Assembly: GCA_023431405.1 (NCBI GenBank)
Contig: JAEYVZ010000035.1
Location: 1-49,931 of the forward strand
Length of the DNA: 49,931 bases
Direction: 5' to 3'
DNA from: Actinomycetes bacterium
GTDB taxonomy: Bacteria > Actinomycetota > Actinomycetes > Actinomycetales > Microbacteriaceae
The position numbers were made by a program, and so were the translations under genes. Under the pieces are notes generated by a model. It had not been told where the DNA came from and ran no database searches. It was given only the letters and a program-made list of their open reading frames with translations. The number at the start of each line of letters is the position of its first letter. The first letter of the stretch is position 1. Below are positions 34,402-42,340 of the stretch, piece by piece.

Positions 34402-36093
34402 TCAGAGCAGCCCTTCCGCCAGCGGACCCAGCGTGAGAATCGTGAAGAACACGAGCGCCGTCACGAGCACGGCGGTTCCGACGAGGAGCCCGACGAACAG
34501 CGGCCGGTGGGTGGGGAGCGTGCCGGAGGTGGTCGGCACCGCGTCCTGGGCGGCGAGCGCGCCGGCCAGCGCCAGCACCAGGGCGATCGGAACGAAACGT
34601 CCGAGGAGCATGGCGACGCCGATGGACGCCGTCATCCACGGGGTGCTCGCTGTGAGCCCGGCGAACGCGGAGCCGTTGTTGTTCGCGCCCGATGCGAACG
34701 CGTAGACGACCTCCGTGAGCCCGTGGGGTCCGGGGTTCCAGATCGACTCCGCCATCACGCTGTCGCGTACCGCAGGTATCGCGAAGCTCAGCGCGACCCC
34801 CGCCAGCACCAGCAACGGCATGACGAGGATGTACAGGCTCGCGAGCTTCATCTCGCGGGGTCCGATCTTCTTGCCGAGGTACTCCGGTGTCCGCCCCACG
34901 AGAAGGCCGGAGATGAACACCGCGATGACCGCGACCATCAGCATCCCGTACAGGCCTGCCCCCACACCTCCGGGCGCGATCTCGCCGAGCAGCATGTTGA
35001 GCAGCGGCATCATTCCCCCGAGCGCCGTATACGAGTCGTGCATCGAGTTGACCGCGCCGGTGGAGGTGAGCGTCGTGGTCGCGGCGTAGAGCACCGACTG
35101 CGCGAGGCCGAACCTGTTCTCCTTGCCCTCCATCGCCGCCCCGGCCAGCGCGGGTGCGGTGCCGCCTCCCGCGAACTCGAAGGCGGCGAGCGCGCCGACT
35201 GAGGCCACGAACAGCGCTCCCATCGCCGCGAGGATCGCAAACCCCTGGCGGTCGTCTCCCACCATGCGCCCGAACGTGCGCGGAAGGGAGACGGGGATCA
35301 GGAGGATGAGGATCATCTGGAGGAGGTTCGTCCAGCCGCTCGGGTTCTCGAACGGATGCGACGAGTTGGCATTGAAGAATCCGCCGCCGTTGGTGCCGAG
35401 CTCCTTGATGGCCTCTTGAGAGGCGACCGGTCCGCCCGGAAGCGTCTGGACTCCCCCGGAGACTGTCGTCACCTGGGTGAAGCCGGCCATGTTCTGGATG
35501 ACGCCGCCGGCGATGAGCGCAAGCGCCGCGATGATGGCGATCGGCAGCAGGATGCGCAGCGATGCGCGCACGAGATCGACCCAGAAGTTGCCGATGGTGC
35601 CGCTGCGGCGATACGCGAAGCCGCGCACCAGGGCGACGGCCACCGCGATCCCCGTGGCGGCCGAGACGAAGTTCTGCACGGTGAGTCCCGCGAGCTGCAC
35701 GGTGTAGCCGAGCGTGAGTTCCGGGGAGTACGCCTGCCAGTTGGTGTTGGTGACGAACGAGACGGCGGTGTTGAACGCGATGCCTTCGGGCACGGCGGGA
35801 AGTCCGAGCGAGAGGGGCAGCCACTGCTGCGTGCGCTGCAGGAGGTACAGGAAGAGCACCCCGACGACGCTGAACAGGAGGACGGCACGCAGGTACGACT
35901 GCCAGGTCTGCTCGGCGTGCGGGTCGACCCCGATGACGCGGTAGATGCCGCGCTCGACGCGGTTGTTGCGCGCCGTCGTGAACACCCACGCCATGTAGTC
36001 GCCGACGGGGCGGTACAGCACGGCGAGCGCCAGGATCATGGTCGCGAGGGTGGCCGCCAGGAGCAGCCACGGCGTCGGCCCCGCCGCGGTCAT
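34402..36093 (-). CDS. kdpA: potassium-transporting ATPase subunit A (K+ channel subunit)
   Basis: A 563-aa membrane subunit of the SKT superfamily with ten transmembrane helices. Selectivity-filter regions are visible in all four repeats: VTNTNWQAY, LGTNGGGFFNANS, TSTGAVNSMHD and GANNNGSAFAG. ATG at 36093 overlaps the kdpF stop by one base (TGATG), which fixes it over the longer open frame. Confidence 0.97.
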   Translation of the reverse strand: MTAAGPTPWLLLAATLATMILALAVLYRPVGDYMAWVFTTARNNRVERGIYRVIGVDPHAEQTWQSYLRAVLLFSVVGVLFLYLLQRTQQWLPLSLGLPAVPEGIAFNTAVSFVTNTNWQAYSPELTLGYTVQLAGLTVQNFVSAATGIAVAVALVRGFAYRRSGTIGNFWVDLVRASLRILLPIAIIAALALIAGGVIQNMAGFTQVTTVSGGVQTLPGGPVASQEAIKELGTNGGGFFNANSSHPFENPSGWTNLLQMILILLIPVSLPRTFGRMVGDDRQGFAILAAMGALFVASVGALAAFEFAGGGTAPALAGAAMEGKENRFGLAQSVLYAATTTLTSTGAVNSMHDSYTALGGMMPLLNMLLGEIAPGGVGAGLYGMLMVAVIAVFISGLLVGRTPEYLGKKIGPREMKLASLYILVMPLLVLAGVALSFAIPAVRDSVMAESIWNPGPHGLTEVVYAFASGANNNGSAFAGLTASTPWMTASIGVAMLLGRFVPIALVLALAGALAAQDAVPTTSGTLPTHRPLFVGLLVGTAVLVTALVFFTILTLGPLAEGLL

Positions 36094-36182
36094 CAGAACC
36101 TCTCCGGCATGAGGAGCGCGGCGAGAAGGTAGGCGATCGCCGCGATGCCGAGGCCGGCGGCGATCAGCTCGAAGACGATCAC
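36093..36182 (-). CDS. kdpF: potassium-transporting ATPase subunit F, 29 aa
   Basis: A tiny single-helix protein, VIVFELIAAGLGIAAIAYLL followed by AALLMPERF. The length and the AALL-PERF end are typical of KdpF, which lies against KdpA/KdpB and stabilises the complex. The GTG start overlaps the stop of the 27-aa ORF upstream (GTGA), and its own stop overlaps kdpA (TGATG). Confidence 0.9.
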   Translation of the reverse strand: MIVFELIAAGLGIAAIAYLLAALLMPERF

Positions 36183-36262
36183 AGCTTCTCCACCGCCTTC
36201 CCGACCGCACCCACGAGGGCGAACAGGGCGATGACCGCCACGACGTAGACGATGTCGAGCAC
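36179..36262 (-). CDS. 27-aa single-helix ORF at the head of the kdp operon
   Basis: GTG start with GGAG 6 nt upstream. It reads VLDIVYVVAVIALFALVGAV then GKAVEKL, a hydrophobic helix with a Lys/Glu end, much like KdpF in size. Its stop overlaps the kdpF start. Similar tiny ORFs precede kdpF in other actinobacteria, as I recall, but no function is known to me. The 170 bp upstream (36263-36432) shows no promoter or riboswitch I can recognise. Confidence 0.65.
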   Translation of the reverse strand: MLDIVYVVAVIALFALVGAVGKAVEKL

Positions 36263-36432
36263 GACAGACTCCAGGACGAGAACGAACGCGCCCTGCGGGA
36301 CGCGGCGCCGGGGTGCCGACGCGATTCCCGATCCAACACCCGCCGGAATGCGTTTCCGGGGGTCCTCACGGAATCCATACGGCCCGAGTGCCGCCTCCTT
36401 GCGCTTTCCCTACGCGCAGCCCGAACCCGGTG

Positions 36433-37410
36433 TCAGCGGGGTGTGGCGGCCTGCACCGCGCCGGCCACCACGCGCTCACGCTGCGCGGTCAGCTCGGCGA
36501 TCCTCCGTGCGGCGACGGCGGCTCGGTCGCCGAGATAGCGCGCGAGGTCGTCGAGGCGCGCAGCGAGGTCGAGCGCTTCGTTCTTCGCCTGTGCGATGCG
36601 GTCTCGCACCATCCAGTCGCTGAAGATGTTGTCGAACAGCACATCGAACACCGCGAGCGACTGCGAGATCTCCACACCGCGCAGTGCGGGGGCGTCGATG
36701 TCGGCGAGTTCGTTCGACAGCTGCTCCAGGGCGCGGTTGACGGCGACGAACGCGCGCGTCGCCTCGTCGATGCGGCTGTGCTTCACCATGTCTGCGAGGA
36801 ATCCCCCGTTGAAGAACGTGTCGTAGGTCGCCCACCCGCCCGCGCTCTCGAGCAGCCGGTACGCCTCAGCCAGCGTCGACCGCGTGTCGTGCAGCGCGTG
36901 CGCGGCCTCGTCGATCTCGCGGCTCTCCTCGACGACCCGTCCGAGTTCGTCGACGATCGCGGTGATCTCGGATGCCGCCACCCCGCCGCCGGCATGCAGC
37001 GCACCCTCGAACGCGGCGACCTCGCGGCGGTAGGCGCCCTCGGTGTCACCCAGGCGCGAGCGCTCCGCGATGAGCCGCTGCGCGGCATCCGTCGCATGAT
37101 CGAGCCGCTGTTGGGCGGCCACGACAGCGCGGCCCGCGGCATCCGCTTCGGCCTTCTCGACGGCGAGACGCTCGTCGGCGTCGCCGCGGAGCGTCGCCCA
37201 CAGTCGCGTCGGCGAGAGACGCTCGAGCCGGCGGACGTCCGCCTCCTCCACTGCGTGGCGTCGCTTCAGATCCTCCAGCTCCGCGCGACGCGTGACCACC
37301 AGCTTTTGGGCCGCGTCGATCTGGGCGCCGAGGTGTGCCGCCCTCGTGCGGGCGGCGGCCGCATCGCGCACCGCCTCGGCATGGAGCAGGAGATCGGAAG
37401 CAGCGGTCAT
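36433..37410 (-). CDS. coiled-coil protein of unknown function, 325 aa
   Basis: A soluble, highly charged protein. The first ~175 residues are predicted coiled coil by eye (long Ala/Arg/Glu heptads such as LVVTRRAELEDLKRRHAVEE). A more globular middle follows (GGWATYDTFFNGGFLADMVK; DVLFDNIFSDWMVRDRIAQA), then another helical stretch to the end. I do not recognise a family. TACAGT (37418-37423) lies 7 nt before the ATG; the frame extends further upstream but not convincingly. Divergent from the DUF1349 gene. Confidence 0.75.
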   Translation of the reverse strand: MTAASDLLLHAEAVRDAAAARTRAAHLGAQIDAAQKLVVTRRAELEDLKRRHAVEEADVRRLERLSPTRLWATLRGDADERLAVEKAEADAAGRAVVAAQQRLDHATDAAQRLIAERSRLGDTEGAYRREVAAFEGALHAGGGVAASEITAIVDELGRVVEESREIDEAAHALHDTRSTLAEAYRLLESAGGWATYDTFFNGGFLADMVKHSRIDEATRAFVAVNRALEQLSNELADIDAPALRGVEISQSLAVFDVLFDNIFSDWMVRDRIAQAKNEALDLAARLDDLARYLGDRAAVAARRIAELTAQRERVVAGAVQAATPR

Positions 37411-37469
37411 GGCCTTCACTGTACGGGTGGGTTGCGGCCGGCAACGCTCCGCGACGGCAGAATGAGCGG

Positions 37470-38108
37470 ATGCCGAACGACACGAATCCCGGATCACTCG
37501 CCGACCGTGCCGGCCGCGCACCCGGCTCCGCGTGGGCCGACGTGCTCGCCACGAGCGTGTGGACCCACTCCCCCGCCGACGTGCGCCAGGACGGTGACCG
37601 GCTGCTCGTCGAGGCCGCCGAGGGCAGCGACGCCTGGCGCCACACGTCGTACGGTTTCGTGCACGACAGCGAGCACGCTCTGATCCGGCCGCTGCCTGCC
37701 GGCCGCGCCCTCGAAGTGTCGTTCCTCCTCGATTACACGGAGCAGTTCGACCAGGCGGGGCTCTTCCTCCGCGCATCGGCGTCGGAGTGGATCAAGGCGG
37801 GGGTGGAGGTATCCGACGGTGCGGCGCAGGTCGGTGCCGTCGTGACGCACGGCACCTCCGACTGGTCGGTGGCGCCGGTCGAGCACTGGAGGGGTCGGCG
37901 TGTGACGGTGCGGGCCAGCCGCACCGGCGACGCGGTGACGGTCCGCGCGCGTGTGGACGACGAGCCGTGGCAGCTCGTGCGGGTCGCCTACCTCGATCCG
38001 GGCCTCGACATCGACGCCGGCCTCTTCTGCGCAGCGCCGACGCGGGCGGGTCTGGTCGTCACATTCCTGTCGCTTACCGAGGGCGATGCCGACGGCTCGC
38101 TCCACTGA
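37470..38108 (+). CDS. DUF1349 (concanavalin-like) protein
   Basis: A 212-aa beta-sandwich protein of the DUF1349/LamG-like group: DRLLVEAAEGSDAWRHTSYG, FLLDYTEQFDQAGLFLRASA, SEWIKAGVEVSDGAAQVGAV, VTVRASRTGDAVTVRARVDD, AYLDPGLDIDAGLFCAAPTR. There is no signal peptide, so it acts in the cytoplasm; the ligand is unknown. CAGAAT (37458-37463) ends 6 nt before the ATG, supporting this start over the longer frame. Confidence 0.88.
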   Translation: MPNDTNPGSLADRAGRAPGSAWADVLATSVWTHSPADVRQDGDRLLVEAAEGSDAWRHTSYGFVHDSEHALIRPLPAGRALEVSFLLDYTEQFDQAGLFLRASASEWIKAGVEVSDGAAQVGAVVTHGTSDWSVAPVEHWRGRRVTVRASRTGDAVTVRARVDDEPWQLVRVAYLDPGLDIDAGLFCAAPTRAGLVVTFLSLTEGDADGSLH

Positions 38109-38120
38109 GAGAGCCTCGAC

Positions 38121-38837
38121 TCACGGGTTGGCGTCGAGGTGTCCGCGCCACGACGTGATCTCGCGCACCACGTGCGGCTCGATGTCGGCGTGACGGAACC
38201 ATGCGGCGATGTCGAGCGCGCGGTACATGTCGCGGAACGCCGAGTCGGGTGTATGGCCGAAGGTGGTGAGCACCTCGTGTCGTTTCTTCACGTCGAAAGA
38301 GCGGCCGTGGAGCGCGGTCATCGCCTCCGCGTTGGCGAACGAGGCGAGATAGTCCGCCGCCGCGGCATCCTCGGTGACGCCGACCGCCTTGAGGAGGACG
38401 GCGGCCACGAGCCCGGTGCGATCCCAGCCGGCCCCGCAGTGGAACAGGACGACCCCTGGCGGTGCCGAAGCGATCGCCTGGAGCACCTGCGCGAGGCGAT
38501 GCGGCAGGTCGCGCAGGTGCGCGGCGTAGTAGAGCGGCGTGCCCCAGCGGCCATCGGCTTCGAAGGGCGCCCAGAAGTCGCGCTCGTCACCGTCGAGGTC
38601 GACGCGCGACACGCGGATGCCGTCGGGGGCGGTGCCCGTCGTCTCCTCCGGGCGCCGGAGGTCGATGATCGTCCGCACCCCGCGGTCGTGGAGCGCCGCC
38701 CACCCGGATTCGGTCACACGGTCGAGCAGCTCCGCCCGGATGAAGACGCCCGTCGGGGTCGGTGACCCGCCCTGCCGCTCCAGTCCGCCGAGGTCACGCA
38801 CGTTCGCCAGCCCGTCGATCGCGAGACTCGTGCGCAT
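38121..38837 (-). CDS. protein tyrosine/serine phosphatase (PF13350 type)
   Basis: A 238-aa dual-specificity-like phosphatase. The P-loop HCGAGWDRTG has nucleophile C134 and R140, and the N-terminal NVRDLGGLERQGG...VFIRAELLDRV and IDLRRPEE motifs are those of the MptpB/PF13350 group. Members dephosphorylate phosphotyrosine, phosphoserine or phosphoinositides. AGAGGG is 7 nt upstream of the ATG. It is the last recognisable core-genome gene before the island. Confidence 0.92.
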   Translation of the reverse strand: MRTSLAIDGLANVRDLGGLERQGGSPTPTGVFIRAELLDRVTESGWAALHDRGVRTIIDLRRPEETTGTAPDGIRVSRVDLDGDERDFWAPFEADGRWGTPLYYAAHLRDLPHRLAQVLQAIASAPPGVVLFHCGAGWDRTGLVAAVLLKAVGVTEDAAAADYLASFANAEAMTALHGRSFDVKKRHEVLTTFGHTPDSAFRDMYRALDIAAWFRHADIEPHVVREITSWRGHLDANP

Positions 38838-39021
38838 GCCGTCACCCTCTCATGCAGACGTTGTAGGGCTGTGTGGCGGGTCGTGTAGGAACCGCTCAGA
38901 GATGTCCACATCGACCCCATGAATCCACGAGACGCGGACCCGGAATGTCCACCTGCGAATCGGAACTATTGAGGACGACCTGTCCATTTGAGACCAGCAC
39001 CTCACGTCCATTGGCCCGGCG
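38838..39021. other. gene-free island boundary with four GTCCA repeats
   Basis: No protein-like frame. The pentamer GTCCA recurs at 38904, 38947, 38982 and 39006, three times within TGTCCA. Base composition shifts toward A/T here. It may be a decayed insertion-sequence end or an integration scar, but I cannot show this. Confidence 0.3.
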
Positions 39022-40026
39022 TCACTGCAGCGGGAACTGCTTGGTGACGCTTACCATGCCCTGTTGAGTCGCGCTCTCGTAGGCGTTGGCAAGTCGGGCA
39101 GTTTCCGTGAAGTTGATCTGCTCCTGGCGGGTGACGCGGAACTCATCCTTCAGCGGGTCCCCGCCAAGGGGCGCGAACTCATGGAGCACGTCGAAGGGGT
39201 CGGTACAGTCGAACCAGAGGAAACGGTTCTGCAGGCGAGGCGAGGCCGACTGAACGAGTCGCACCTTGACCTCCAGAGGCTGCGCGCGAGCCGCGAGCTT
39301 CTTTTCCAAGAATGCTCCGACACGCGCTTCATCCTTCTCGCGATCGCGTACGTGCCAGGAATTCTCCAGCTCACCAACAAGAGAGATGGTTGCGCTCTCG
39401 GGCAGCGACTCTTGAAGGGCATGAAGAAGCCACTCGACGTGAGTTGGCGGGCGCTTGGGATCTTTCAAGAAGCTCCTGAACACGTATGGGTCCATGATTC
39501 GCACGAGCCGTGATCGGCTAGCAAGTGGCTCGATGAGTTGCTCACGAACTTCTTGGCGCGACGCGCCCTTGGGGAACGTTCCGATGCTGCTGGCCTGCTC
39601 CATTGCCTTCGACTCATCGATGTTTGGCATGGTCACGCGCTCGGTCAGATTGCGCTGGGCGGCCTTCCGCGACTGGCCGCCAGCACCCGTCGCAACGAGC
39701 GCGAGACGTACAAGCTCTGCCGAGTCATCGGCCGATGCTGCGCCCGTCAGGAACTCGGCAAGCGATGCCGGCCTACCTCGATTTGTCCGCCGACTCTTGG
39801 CAAGGTACTCGACCACAGCAGACCACAGCCGATTCGGGCGGCCGGTGAGAATCGCGATGGCGGCTAGGAGCGCCTGTTCATCGCCAGGTCCATAGCTCAG
39901 AATGCCGTGCGCGCGCACCAGCTTCTCGGCAGCGACGTGGGTCTGCTTGTGATCGGAGTCCTTGAACTTCAGGAGCGCCTCTGGGTCAATCGCGAGCGGA
40001 AAGAGGATCCGTGGTTTCCCGCTCAT
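39022..40026 (-). CDS. 334-aa partner of DUF3696 ATPase, possible phospholipase-D-like effector
   Basis: I do not recognise the family with certainty. The N-terminal third is helical (VAAEKLVRAHGIL, EQALLAAIAILTGRPNRLWS). The C-terminal half, from LVRIMDPYVFRSF (DPY at 179-181) through ATISLVGELENSW to RLQNRFLWFDC (265-274), follows the order of strands and the DPY / D-RFL-x-x-D landmarks of PLD-like domains seen in bacterial conflict systems. The usual catalytic His is not obvious. Its start overlaps the ATPase stop (ATGA), so the two proteins are made together. An effector or sensor role beside the ATPase is inferred. Confidence 0.6.
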   Translation of the reverse strand: MSGKPRILFPLAIDPEALLKFKDSDHKQTHVAAEKLVRAHGILSYGPGDEQALLAAIAILTGRPNRLWSAVVEYLAKSRRTNRGRPASLAEFLTGAASADDSAELVRLALVATGAGGQSRKAAQRNLTERVTMPNIDESKAMEQASSIGTFPKGASRQEVREQLIEPLASRSRLVRIMDPYVFRSFLKDPKRPPTHVEWLLHALQESLPESATISLVGELENSWHVRDREKDEARVGAFLEKKLAARAQPLEVKVRLVQSASPRLQNRFLWFDCTDPFDVLHEFAPLGGDPLKDEFRVTRQEQINFTETARLANAYESATQQGMVSVTKQFPLQ

Positions 40027-41765
40027 GAAGTGACACCCAGCACGTCCGCCAGCCTGTCGTCGAAGAACCCACCCGGCCAGCGATCGATGAGATCGCCCTC
40101 GTCGTCAAGCTGTAGTCGTCGGACAGTCGCGTCGGAACCTCCTCGGTTATCGACGTAGATCACGGCAACATCCTTTGAGGCGATGCGCCCTTCCCTGATC
40201 ATGCGTTGGACCCGCAAGAGAATGTTCTCGGAGTGCGTCTCCGCGATGACCTGGTTTCCGCGGTTCGCTGTGTCCACGAAAAGTTCAGCGAGGTTCGCCG
40301 CGAGGCGCGGATGGAGGTGAAGTTCAGGCTGCTCGATGCAGATAATGCTCGCTTGCGCACCTGCACACGCCGCGATGATTGGCAGCACCTGACTCACGCC
40401 GTACCCGACGTCAACCATGTTCACTTCGATGCCAGTTCGCGTGTCCGTCAACGCGAACGAGAATCCGAACTCCGCACCGGTCCGAGCGGACACTAGTCGG
40501 TCGATCTCGACCGAGTAGGGGATCTCCAGTTGCTCGAGCCACTCATTCACGCTGCGCAGGAGGTGGTCGCCACGAGACAGACGGCGGATCAGCGCCAGCG
40601 CCGCGGTGTCAGACGTGTTGCCCTCGACGTGGACGCGGCTCGGTGTCGGTCGGATGGGACCGAGTCGTACAAGCTCCGTCTCGGGTCGGTGGTCCCACTC
40701 TCGCTTATCGCGATATCTGTGCGCCGCAGGAGAGTTGTCCTCGCCAAGGAGATCGGATCGGAGCAACCCTCGAGCCTCCTCTTCAACGCTCCCGAACGCC
40801 CGAACGAGCGATCCGAACCTGTCAAATGTTGCCGGCTGGGTCCTGCCCGCGGCCCACTTTTCCAGGACACCGTGGAAGGTGGTCTCGTCCTCGGGAGTGA
40901 GCCCGCGACCGCCGACCTGGATTGCCTGTCGACCGGTAAGCGGCGCGGAGGCGGGGTGAATCGACAGTGTCAGTCGCGATGGGGCGTGCAGACCTTGCTG
41001 CCAATCCATCGGCTCTGTCCAGTACTCGAGGCGGGCCCCCGACGCGTACCCCGACGAAACGCACTCTGATGCGAGCCGTAGTAGCGCTGCGGCGCTACGG
41101 ACTTCCCGATCGTGCGGATGAAGCCTCTCAAGAGTCAACGCGAGGGACTCCGATGCGCGACCATCCGCTAGATCGACCATCCACCGCAAGTAGAAAGGGC
41201 CGTAGGGACCAGTGTCGTCATCGAAACCCTCGAGTACAGGGACGGGGTCCTTGGGCTCGATCAGGCTCGCGTCACCCAGGCCCAGATCAGCGCGGACGGC
41301 GGGTGGGCGACCGTCCTGCGAGTCCCCGAAGGCCAGGGTAACGCCGCCCTCGAGCTTGATCGATGGGACGAGGTCCGTCTCATCGTCGCCTGTGCTTGCA
41401 AGCATGACGGCGTCGGAATCTTCCTCCTCGACGAGGAATCGAATCCCAATGCGCAGTTCCCGAGAGGTGTCATGTCCGCTGATGACGCTAGCGAAGTCCT
41501 GCACATCAACGAACGGACCTTGCGGTGTGAACGCGTCGGCGCGCACACTCTGCGCGAGTAGGTGCAGAGACTGGATTATCGACGACTTGCCTGCAGCGTT
41601 CGGCCCGAACACGAGGGTGAGCGGCGCCAGCGGAACGACATGATCGCCTTTGAGCGCCTTCATGTTGCTGACCGCAAGCTGAGTCAGCATCCGCGACGCG
41701 TAGGCGGTTCCCGCCGTCGCGTACAGGCGAGTCCTCTTGATCTCTTCGTCCGGCTCTCTCGACAC
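40023..41765 (-). CDS. AAA/ABC-type ATPase, DUF3696 family
   Basis: A 580-aa SMC/RecF-like ATPase. Walker A GPNAAGKSS (54-62), signature-like VDVGYGVSQVLPII (about 449-462), Walker B IICIEQPELHLHP (474-486), and switch ETHSENILLRVQ. The C terminus RWPGGFFDDRLADVL is the DUF3696 mark. The long insert between the Walker motifs (about 95-440) is the arm/lid region. The GTG start has AAGGGG 6 nt upstream; an internal ATG (residue 26) just before LTQLAVSNMKALKG is the alternative. Such ATPases are the sensor half of several two-gene anti-phage systems (compare PARIS AriA), and the partner gene overlaps by ATGA. Confidence 0.87.
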   Translation of the reverse strand: MSREPDEEIKRTRLYATAGTAYASRMLTQLAVSNMKALKGDHVVPLAPLTLVFGPNAAGKSSIIQSLHLLAQSVRADAFTPQGPFVDVQDFASVISGHDTSRELRIGIRFLVEEEDSDAVMLASTGDDETDLVPSIKLEGGVTLAFGDSQDGRPPAVRADLGLGDASLIEPKDPVPVLEGFDDDTGPYGPFYLRWMVDLADGRASESLALTLERLHPHDREVRSAAALLRLASECVSSGYASGARLEYWTEPMDWQQGLHAPSRLTLSIHPASAPLTGRQAIQVGGRGLTPEDETTFHGVLEKWAAGRTQPATFDRFGSLVRAFGSVEEEARGLLRSDLLGEDNSPAAHRYRDKREWDHRPETELVRLGPIRPTPSRVHVEGNTSDTAALALIRRLSRGDHLLRSVNEWLEQLEIPYSVEIDRLVSARTGAEFGFSFALTDTRTGIEVNMVDVGYGVSQVLPIIAACAGAQASIICIEQPELHLHPRLAANLAELFVDTANRGNQVIAETHSENILLRVQRMIREGRIASKDVAVIYVDNRGGSDATVRRLQLDDEGDLIDRWPGGFFDDRLADVLGVTS

Positions 41766-41830
41766 CTCAGTCCCCTTCTAGTCAAGCCAGATTGCCAGGT
41801 CCGCTGGCGCGTTGGCACCATGCCGATGCA

Positions 41831-41869
41831 CCCCGCTGAGAAGAGCCATGCGAGCTCTTCCCAGCGGGG
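41831..41869 (-). terminator. strong 16-bp hairpin after the 51-aa ORF
   Basis: CCCCGCTGAGAAGAGC (41831-41846) pairs with GCTCTTCCCAGCGGGG (41854-41869) around a 7-nt loop with one A-C mismatch. It lies 9 nt past the stop of the 51-aa ORF in its reading direction, and shields the ATPase gene from that transcript. There is no T-run, as is common in actinobacteria. Nothing else is seen in 41766-41830. Confidence 0.75.
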
Positions 41870-41877
41870 TCAGGAAG

Positions 41878-42033
41878 CTACCGGTGCGTTTCGCGCATCC
41901 AGTACGAGCCGTCCCCGTTGCTGACCTTCTCCCAGCCGCCGAAAGCGTGCTGGGGTCCGGAGTGCTGGTGCAGACGGGCGTCGCTCACCTCCCCACGAGA
42001 CCAGCAGTTCTGGTCGCGGTTGTACTTCCCCAT
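41878..42033 (-). CDS. 51-aa protein with near-perfect Shine-Dalgarno, unknown
   Basis: A polar, soluble small protein beginning MGKYNRDQNCWSRGEVSDAR and ending WEKVSNGDGSYWMRETHR, rich in His, Trp, Asn and Gly. No family recognised. AAGGGAGGTGAACTC precedes the ATG, close to the ideal anti-16S complement at good spacing. The promoter at 42129-42158 and the hairpin at 41831-41869 complete a stand-alone transcription unit. A longer frame (start at 42120) is open but bypasses this site. The gene sits between two defence modules; an antitoxin, anti-restriction or phage-derived role is possible but unsupported. Confidence 0.65.
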   Translation of the reverse strand: MGKYNRDQNCWSRGEVSDARLHQHSGPQHAFGGWEKVSNGDGSYWMRETHR

Positions 42034-42128
42034 GAGTTCACCTCCCTTCGAATCGAGTTGTCGCCCGCTGAATCCTTGGGTCACGCCGTCCGTGTCGAGG
42101 GTCGGGTCAGCGCGAAGCAAAGTTGATC

Positions 42129-42158
42129 AGGATACGGGGAGCGCTGACTCGCCGTCAA
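42129..42158 (-). promoter_or_regulatory. minus-strand promoter for the 51-aa ORF
   Basis: Reading on the minus strand: TTGACG (42153-42158), 18-nt spacer, TATCCT (42129-42134). It predicts a leader of roughly 90 nt to the ATG at 42033. The -10 lies inside the 18-bp inverted repeat. Confidence 0.6.
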
Positions 42159-42192
42159 TACCCAGTTCCCGGAGCCACAGTCGCACTGCTTC

Positions 42193-42221
42193 TTGACCCG
42201 CTTCGCCGCCGGGCATATCCT
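42193..42221 (+). promoter_or_regulatory. plus-strand promoter facing the metallophosphoesterase remnant
   Basis: TTGACC (42193-42198), 17-nt spacer, TATCCT (42216-42221), followed by GATCGACTTTGC. A leader of about 110 nt would lead to GAGGAGGTGAACCC and the ATG at 42341. Confidence 0.6.
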
Positions 42222-42340
42222 GATCGACTTTGCGTTCTCGGTCGCGCGTACTGGGCAGTCCGAACTCAAAGTCACGCGGTCCACTGCCGATCCAGCGTGG
42301 TCCTTGCCGGCACCCACAACTCTTGTGAGGAGGTGAACCC

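Larger units (their letters stand above)
42117..42233. repeat. 18-bp inverted repeat containing both -10 boxes of a divergent promoter pair
   Basis: GCAAAGTTGATCAGGATA (42117-42134) recurs in inverted orientation at 42216-42233 with one mismatch (T to C at position 8). The arms are 81 bp apart. In each case the arm covers the -10 hexamer and the presumed start site, with matching -35 boxes lying between the arms. A common repressor or activator site is the simplest reading. Together with the two promoters this accounts for most of the 307-bp gap 42034-42340. Confidence 0.75.

Noticed and set aside
36263..36432. Possible c-di-AMP (ydaO-type) or other riboswitch upstream of kdp
   Set aside because: The conserved ydaO sequence blocks are not present and no convincing pairing pattern was found.
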